Below the pieces are notes generated by a model, which ran no database searches, was not told where the DNA came from, and saw nothing but the letters and a program-made list of their open reading frames with translations. A program made the position numbers and the translations under genes. Source: Anaeramoeba flamelloides (Eukaryota > Metamonada > Anaeramoebidae). From it: a stretch of 64,000 nt of DNA. Numbering within the stretch: the stretch's first letter is position 1; each line of letters opens with the position of its first letter. Shown one piece after another: positions 57,350-64,000 of this stretch. The stretch spans positions 570,001-634,000 of the forward strand of contig JANTQA010000042.1 of the NCBI GenBank assembly GCA_027625915.1. Direction: 5' to 3'.

Positions 57350-59686
57350 TTATAATTTTTTTTCAACAATTTGATCAAATTTTATATTTTGCCATTCACC
57401 ATCTTGATCTTCTTTCCATAAGGAAACAGTTGAATTCCCAATACTTATTGCAAGTATATTACCAGTTGGTGACCAAGACACATTCCAAACAATTTCAGAA
57501 AATTGTGAAATGAGTTTATATTTCCATTTGTTGGTGTTTTGTTGCTCATTATTATTTAATTTTGTCCAAATTACAACCGATTTGTCTTGAGAACAACTCG
57601 CTATAACCGATTTCGAGCTTCCGGTTGTTTTACACCAAGCAACACATCTAACCCAGGATGAATGATAATTGAAACTTTCAAATTGCGACCACCCCTCGGT
57701 TTTATTGTATCTCCAAATTCTAATTACACCATCACCCCCACCACTTACTAATTGTCTATTGAAATTTTTTTATTATTAATTGTTATTTATCAAATATTAT
57801 TTTTGAGATTTTTTAAAAATAATACATTTGAAATTACATTATTTGAAATACAAAAGAATATAGATAATAGTTGGTTAGAAACATGAATATATTAAAAAAT
57901 TGAATTTTTTTGAATTGTTATTATTTCGAGTTGGAAATAATTATTAGATCTTATTAAATAAAACAGCGTTTAGTATTTTATTAGATTCAGAAGAAGTCAT
58001 ATAATTTTATTGTATTATTTCTAGAAAATTTTCGAATTGTTTTTTTTTTTTTCGAGGATGTAAAATGTAAAAAGTTATATAAGCCAAAATTACAAAAAAG
58101 TTTGGCACAGTTAAAAGAGTTCAAAGAATAACAATATCACAGGATCATGCAATTCTGATGTTTATCTAAATCAAAATCACTTCAAATATGATGGTTTCAC
58201 TTTGGTTTCTTTTCTGGATCATATATTCCCTCAATTAACATTACCGTTTCTTCTTTATTTTGTTAATAGAAAATAATTTGATACTTTTTGAAAAGAGGTT
58301 GCTGAAAAAAAAAGGTTTTTTATATCTCAAAATTCATTTTTTTTTCATTTTCAAACAAATGACTTTCAGCAATGCCAATTTTATTAAATAAACTTTGGAC
58401 GAAAATTAAGGAACAAAAAAATCTCAAATTAAAGGCAAAAAATTTAATTGTTTTTTTACACAAAATTTATTTTACTAGAATCTGAATTTTGTGATTAAAT
58501 TGAAATTTTTTTTTGTGCCTTAAATTTCATTGAAAGTTTGTATATTAAAAGTGGAACTGACTGTAATCGCTAAAATATTAATTTAAAATTTTTGAAACAT
58601 GCTATTTTGGTTAACTTATTCTCAATACATTCTTTGAAACCTGTTATTTATAAAATAAAAAGATCAAAAATTTTCATTCATCTTTCCATAAAAAAATCAC
58701 ATTCCAAGAATTAAAATAAATCATCAAAGTTCCCCAATTCTCAAAGGGAAATTAATAATTTTAGCTAATTTTCACAATTAAAAATTTGGAATTTTCCATG
58801 ATTTAAAAAGTTGTATGAAAAATAAGTTTCATTTATTTTGTAACAAATAGTAATTACGAAAGTTTGAAATTTTTGTTTTTTATTTGCTTGTGTTATACAA
58901 CAGACTTTATTTGAAAAGCAGTCCCCAAAAAAAAGAAAAACACTTTAGCAAGAATTCTTAAAAGGCCATGGTTTGGTTGTTTTGTTTGTTAATTCTGATA
59001 ATTTGAATAAAAAATCGAAAAAAAAGGGAATTTAAAGAAGAAATGTACTGTTTGTTTTTTTTTGACCATATCGATTGTTCCCATGAAACAGAGTTTACAC
59101 CAATTTGGTGTGCTTTCCATTTTGTGATTTCCCATTCATGTTCTAGGTATGAAAGAATTGCAATATAACCATTGGAAGAACCGCACGCAAGTTTCAATCC
59201 AAAGGCGGTTGGTGACCATTCTATTGAATTGACAGAGGATATCAAATCTGTGTATTCAAATTCTTTGATCCACTTTTTTTCGATTTCTTTCCAAATAATT
59301 ACACTCCCATCATTACTACACGATGCAAGAATTGTTCCAAATTCTGGATTTGCCCAATTAACTTGCCAAACTGGTCCTTTGTGTCTTTAAGATAGCCAAT
59401 TCATTTTTTAATAAATATTTTGTATGATGAGGCGAGGTTAGTTTTTATTTTTGTTTCATTTCTTTTTTTTTCTTTTGCTTTGATCAACAAAAGGTAGAAG
59501 AAAGAAAAAAGAAGAAAGAAAAAAGAAAATGGTTTACCCTTTTAATTCTACAATAAAGTTTTGTTGTTTTCCATCAACTTCGAAGATTTTAATGCTTCGA
59601 TCTGAAGAGCACGTTGCAAGCCTTTTTCCATAAAAATCCAACTGTACATCATGAATAAAATCTTGGTGGTTTGTTTCTACTTCCAT
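57350..59686 (-). CDS. SEC13: SEC13, WD40 coat and nuclear-pore protein
   Basis: There are three minus-strand exons, 59686-59538, 59384-59049 and 57755-57350, joining in frame to 296 residues (yeast Sec13 has 297). SEC13 is a six-bladed open WD40 propeller completed by a blade from SEC31 in COPII vesicle coats and by NUP145C/NUP96 in nuclear pores. It is also part of the SEA/GATOR2 complex that acts on TORC1. Family landmarks in order: [132 protein letters not shown], and [19 protein letters not shown]. Introns are 153 and 1293 bp; the second contains a family M MITE and an R1 repeat. The exon 2/3 junction splits a Gln codon with matching phase. Confidence 0.95.
58367..58563. mobile_element. 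MITE family M, copy 3 (diverged), in SEC13 intron
   Basis: The right end is intact (CAGTCAGTTCCACTTTTAAT on the opposite strand, then TTTCAATGAAATTTAAGGCA), with TA outside it at 58564-58565. The left end is eroded (CAGCAATGCCAATTTT) and has no TA. This is the oldest-looking of the three copies. Confidence 0.75.
58640..58860 (+). repeat. Dispersed repeat family R1, copy 3, in SEC13 intron
   Basis: GAAACCTGTTATTTATAAA, AAAAAGATCA, TTCCAAGAATTAAAA, CCCAATTCTCAAAGGGAAATT and GTAACAAATAG match the copies at 1728 and 10948 in order. Confidence 0.6.
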
Positions 59687-62101
59687 TTGTAATTCAAAAA
59701 GGTTTTTAAATAAGTGTTAACAAAACTCCTATTTTTTCAAATTATTTGTTTGTAACACAAAAGAAAGAAAGTAAAAAATAATAGTTTCAATTCGTTTTAT
59801 TTTCTTGTAACGATTTCAGTTTATTGTCAAAGAGTAAATAGTAAACATAAGAGTGTATTGTCTTTAAAAGATAATTTAAATATTCAAAAACCATTTTTTT
59901 AAGATGGAAAATATTCTCTCAAAAAATGTGTTTTTTGAAAAATAATCACAAATTAAAAAACAAAGTTTTTGTATACTGTTGAGAGAAAAGTGTTGGTAAC
60001 AGAAAAATAGTTGGACACCATTTTTAATTGGGAACATTAGCAAAATTTAAAATCAAATCCTATTGATACCAAGGTGAATTTTATATAAATACAGGTTTAA
60101 ATGTGTTACAAGTTCATTAATCTGTGGTGTGTGTAGAATACTCATTTGAATGGTTGATAACTAAAGTAGATCATGCTATTTTAAGAAAAATCCAAGTTTT
60201 AGTAAAGTTTACTATTAATTCTGAAAATGGTAATTTTTAAACTTGCTATAGATTATAAGAGATAAGGTTTTGAAAAAGGGAAATTACATTAGTTCTTATT
60301 CTAATAAGTAGATTATTGTTAATTTCTTTACTTATTTCACAAACGATTGAAACAAAAAATCATTTTCAGTAAGGTTCCCAATTAAAATTGCTGTCCAACA
60401 ATTTTTCTCTGTCCAACATTTTTCTCTCAACAGTAAGGTGAATGATAAAAACCAAAAATAAATTTGTGTTGATTAAATTCTTTTGATAATAATACTATCT
60501 AAATTAAAGAAGTAATAAGATATTTTTTCAAACAACTTAATTTTATTCTTCACTTAAAAAACTTATGAATGAAAAATCACTTAATTTTGTTGCCGAAACT
60601 GAAAAGATTATCAAAAATTGTTATTTATGTTGAAGTTTGTCTTGAAACTATTAAATCTCAAATCGATCAATTTCAAAAAACCTGTTCAGTTGTCAAAATA
60701 ATCCATGTAGTAAAGTTTAATTCAGGTTTCAAAATAAAAAATCCTATTTCTTTGTATTAGAAGATTTATTAATAAGTACATCAAAGAAACCAACAATCAA
60801 CTGGAAGTAAATAATGTGTTTATATCTGAAAGTTCTATTATTAAAAAATGAAATTCTAAAAATATGGGATCAAATTAAACATTTTACCAAAAAAAAAATA
60901 GAGTTATATTAATTTCATATCATTGAATTATAAAAAAATCTAAAAAATTTCCGAAAAAATTAAATAAAAATTGAAAAATTTTGAACAAATTCACTTCATA
61001 ATTTATATTTTCAAATAGGAAAAAGTAGTATACTTTTAAATTTGATTTTACCTAAGAGATACTACTATTGGACTGGGAATTGTGGGTTACATTTGAACAA
61101 GAAGAAAAGTAGTACCGATTTGATTTTGATTCATTGGGTTTTTTGATAGCTAGAAATTCAATTTTTTTGCTCAATTAAAAATCTTCTGAAAATTCAAAAA
61201 GATAATACAATTTGATAGGTATATGTATAAATTGTCAAGTAAAGGTTAATCAATCTAATTTAGATATTGTTTTCATATTCTAAATCTCTCAATTTTAAAC
61301 TTGTGTTAATTTTATCAAACCAAGAAAATCACAAATTTAAATAATTAATCGGGAAAATGAAACTAAATTAAAATTTATTTTGAGTATTCCAAAGAGAAAT
61401 ATCAAATTTATTAGAAAAGTTTGATTCTCAAAAATACATTTTTTTTACATTTATAAAATAAAATTTTTATTTTCTTAAAGTCTTTCCTTTCATTATTTTT
61501 TCAATATGATGGAGTTAAATTAGATAACTTTATGAAAAAAATATATTTATAAAATAATTTTATTGAATTATATTTAATGTAATTCTTAATAGCCAAATAC
61601 CTTTTTCAAAATAAAATAGACTCAAATATTTTAATATTAACAAAAAAGGTTCAGATTTTTAGAATTGTGTAAGCAAAATCAAGATTTAAATTTTTCAGTT
61701 ATTTTCTCAAATAATATTTCAGATTTGTGATTTTCTTTCTCTTTTTCTAGGATTTGTTTAAAATAATTTTTTTTTCTTTTCCCTTTTTTTTAAAGAAAAA
61801 CTATCCTTTGAGTTCTAATTTTCCCTGCATTATATATACCATCAAAAATTCTAAATAAATACAGTGTTCAATATAAAAAGGGTGTAATTTTATTGAATCA
61901 CCTCTTCAATTATAAAAAATAAAAATTTAATTATTTAATATGATTGTTTAAAAAATAAATTAAAATTAAAAAGTAGATATATAAATTGTTTAAAAAGAGA
62001 TTAAATTTTATTTTGAAATATAATGTTGAAAAATCAATTAAACAATAACTTTAAATAGTTTATAAATTATTTATTCTTAATTTTATTATTAAATATCAAC
62101 T
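59687..62101. other. Intergenic region with one MITE
   Basis: It holds the TA-flanked element at 59976-60433 and otherwise A/T-rich DNA. A short frame around 60569-60760 has no family match. SEC13's promoter should lie in the first few hundred bases. Confidence 0.6.
59976..60433. mobile_element. TA-flanked MITE, family K copy 2
   Basis: This is a 458 bp element with inverted ends of about 60 bp: CTGTTGAGAGAAAAGTGTTG on the left and CTGTTGAGAGAAAAATGTTG inward from the right, followed by a second TTGGACA...AATTTTAATTGGGAAC block. TA is on both sides (59974-59975, 60434-60435). The interior matches 31953-32440 in reverse, although the outer ends differ between the two copies. Non-coding. Confidence 0.88.
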
Positions 62102-63952
62102 TTATTGATGAAAGAGTAAGTAATAATAATAGAAAAATAATTTGGGGATTATTTTATAAAAAAGTTGTTCCTTGATCCATGTTAAACCTTCATACAAGCC
62201 ATCTCCCTATTAAATTAATAAAAAATAATCATAAATAAAAAATAAAGAAATATTTAATTATTGATTAATAATAAAAATTGGAAGAAAAAAATAACAAATA
62301 ATCAAATATAATTATTTTTTATTATAGAAATATAGGTTTCTTTTTTTCGTTTTTTATAAATAGAGGATTTGATGATAGCTATTTTTCAATATCATAATAG
62401 AGTTTTAAAACACGTTATACAGTTTTTACAAAAATCATGATATTTTCAAAAATTGTGATATTTCATAAAATCGCGACAATATAATACAAATCGCGATATT
62501 CTATCAAATCTCGATAATTATCTAAAAATCGTAATAAATGTCAAAATATCATGGATAAAAAATTAATCGCGATATAATAGTTGATGGGTTTTTGAGGTTT
62601 ATTCAGCAATAATTTTTACAAAGAAATTTTTTTTTAATCAAAAAAATAGATTTGGTGATTAAAAAGTTATTGCTTTAAAAATCAACAAAAAAGATACTTG
62701 ATTCAATCAAGGATCAGAGCAAGAGAGTTTTCTTGTATTTTGTTTTAATTTGGTTTTCAAACTGATCGATCCCTTAAAATCAACAACAGTAATAGCAAAA
62801 GGGAAACAAATATTTTACCAGTATATTATGGTATTATAAATAGATCATGAATAAAAAGAGCTTCTAAAACAACCAACCCTTCATCTGTTCTTTAAAGAAT
62901 GTGTTATTGGGTTAAAACATTTTCTTTATTCTATTCAAGTTTAAAGGGAGTTGGATAACTTTTCAAAAGCATTCTCAATAACTTAGCCACATTATCACTA
63001 ATTATTAAGATTGTTTAGGTGTGTGTTTTCTTTCTGTTATGCTTATTCTTCTTCTTCCCAAATCTTTTTATTGTAAAGAAAAGATAACTAGATTTTAAAA
63101 GGTTTTTTTTTGATAGATTGCCAATAAGAAAGAAAATTACCTCTTTGTTCTTTTTGGTTATTTAATTTGTGAAGGTAAAAACCCCATTTAAAAAAATCAC
63201 ATCTATTATATACTCAAGTACATTTTCAAATTGTGTGATTATTAGTTTGATCTTAAATTTCGTTGAAAGATTTAACATTTGAAAAAAAAAAAAAAAATGA
63301 AATGAAAAAATTTTTTACTATAAACAAAATTTCATGCCTTTTTTCATGATTTTGTATTTTAAACCTTTCAAACACTTGAAGACACTTTACAACTCTTTCA
63401 AACATTTTCATAATAACGTTTTAAATAGGAAAGGCGTTGTTAAAGTCTAAAAGCTCTGTAAAAGTCAAGGATTTTTTTAAAAGTAATTTCCACAAACAAT
63501 CTTTTTCTTTTTTTATTGCAATTTTATGATTTATCGCGATAAATTATGACAAATCGGGATTTTTTGATTTTTGGCAAATTTTTAATATTATCGCAAATTT
63601 ATTACTAATATCGGGATGATATAAGTTATCATCATAACCTCTAATGTATTCAGTTCAATAAATAATAAAAAAATATAAATAAAAAAAAAAAAACAAACAC
63701 TAATTGCACATGTTGGTAAACAGGCCCATTTTCTACTTGTTTGTTTTTCTAAATCAAGCTTTGTAATCAAATTCTCTGCTGTTAATGTGTTTGGAAGATC
63801 TTGTTTATTCGCAAAAACACATAAAGCTGAGTTTTTTAATTCATCATCTAAAAGCATTTTTTGAAGCTCATTTTTAGCTTCTTGAACACGCTCTTGATCA
63901 TTAGAATCAACAACAAAAAGTATTGCTTGTACATTTTCATAATAATGTCTCC
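62102..63952 (-). CDS. ARF-family small GTPase, 3' part
   Basis: Two minus-strand exons are visible, 63952-63699 and 62206-62102, with earlier exons beyond 64000. ARF GTPases recruit coats and lipid enzymes to Golgi and endosomal membranes. The first visible exon starts in the codon of Trp in (W)RHYYENVQAILFVVDSND, then ELQKMLLDDELKNSALCVFA, the guanine-specificity motif NKQD and the G5 motif TCAIS. The phase 0 splice (GTTTGT donor, ATAG acceptor) gives SGDGLYEGLTWIKEQL, exactly the ARF C-terminal helix. After that helix come 19 residues, mostly hydrophobic and aromatic (FYKIIPKLFFYYYYLLFHQ), where ARFs normally end in a short polar tail. The 1492 bp intron contains two arrays of TCGCGATA-like units. 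The GTP-binding P-loop and switch regions are outside the window. Confidence 0.93.
62430..62577. repeat. TCGCGATA minisatellite, array 1
   Basis: About eight degenerate units of 18-20 bp, each centred on an ATCGCGATA-like word (variants ATCATGATA, TTGTGATA, ATCGCGACA, ATCTCGATA, ATCGTAATA), followed by A/T-rich spacer. It lies in the ARF intron near its 3' end. Confidence 0.75.
63515..63620. repeat. TCGCGATA minisatellite, array 2
   Basis: About five units of 18-21 bp (TTATCGCGATAAA, AAATCGGGATT, TTATCGCAAAT, ATATCGGGATGATA) near the 5' end of the same ARF intron. The core word is palindromic, so the orientation relative to array 1 cannot be fixed by eye. Confidence 0.65.
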
Positions 63953-64000
63953 CTAGAAATTTTTAATGAAAAAATATTTAATAAAAATTTGTTTTGGAAT

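Noticed and set aside
1-64000. tRNA, rRNA or CRISPR arrays
   Set aside because: I looked for T-loop words (GTTCGA), conserved rRNA blocks and regular spaced repeats; the few GTTCGA hits have no cloverleaf around them and no arrays fit CRISPR spacing.

Overview
This is a very AT-rich piece of nuclear DNA from a single-celled eukaryote. Ten protein genes can be supported. Eight of them belong to conserved eukaryotic families, and eight contain or clearly imply spliceosomal GT-AG introns. Every reconstructed junction keeps the reading frame and the family alignment. The standard code fits: nine genes end in TAA and one in TAG. Long Glu/Lys runs, a lysine-rich PAS protein and extreme AT content would suit an amoeboid protist such as an Anaeramoeba-like lineage. 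That assignment is a guess, because no rRNA or other marker lies in the window.

Layout. 1-9.5 kb: one small unidentified gene (2085-2498) among foldback elements and a LINE tail. 9.5-10.6 kb: a two-exon PAS-domain protein with a possible myristoylation signal. 16.4-24.7 kb: a D-2-hydroxyacid dehydrogenase (glyoxylate/hydroxypyruvate reductase type) in three exons, with introns of 5.2 and 2.1 kb; the first intron holds a decayed LINE and a foldback MITE. 28.2-28.6 kb: LAMTOR4 of the Ragulator complex (minus). 32.7-34.4 kb: DBF4, the activator of CDC7 kinase (plus). 37.8-38.9 kb: a U1A/U2B''-type spliceosomal protein (minus). 43.7-48.8 kb: a two-HMG-box protein with an RS/Ser-Gly tail, split by a 4.1 kb intron that received a 1.5 kb repeat (minus). 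51.8-53.1 kb: an intronless DAG/sphingosine-kinase-like lipid kinase (minus). 57.3-59.7 kb: SEC13 (minus). 62.1-64.0 kb: the 3' part of an ARF GTPase (minus), running off the window.

The genes are mostly unrelated housekeeping functions: splicing, replication firing, COPII/nuclear pore, vesicle GTPase, lysosomal TORC1 signalling, chromatin and lipid signalling. Nothing suggests an operon. From the 28 kb point onward all genes except DBF4 are on the minus strand.

Most of the rest is repeat-derived. I can see at least six short families with TIRs or foldbacks. Several have TA target duplications (Tc1/mariner-like) and one has TTA. There is also a roughly 2 kb long-TIR element in three copies, a LINE family with three 3' ends, and several older dispersed repeats shared between introns and intergenic DNA. 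One MITE sits inside a repeat whose second copy keeps the empty site, which shows that it inserted at TA. Repeat edges were found by eye and are approximate unless a target duplication is quoted. I found no single unmistakably new system. The strongest leads are the long-TIR element family, the TCGCGATA arrays in the ARF intron, and the unusual tails on the HMG and ARF proteins.
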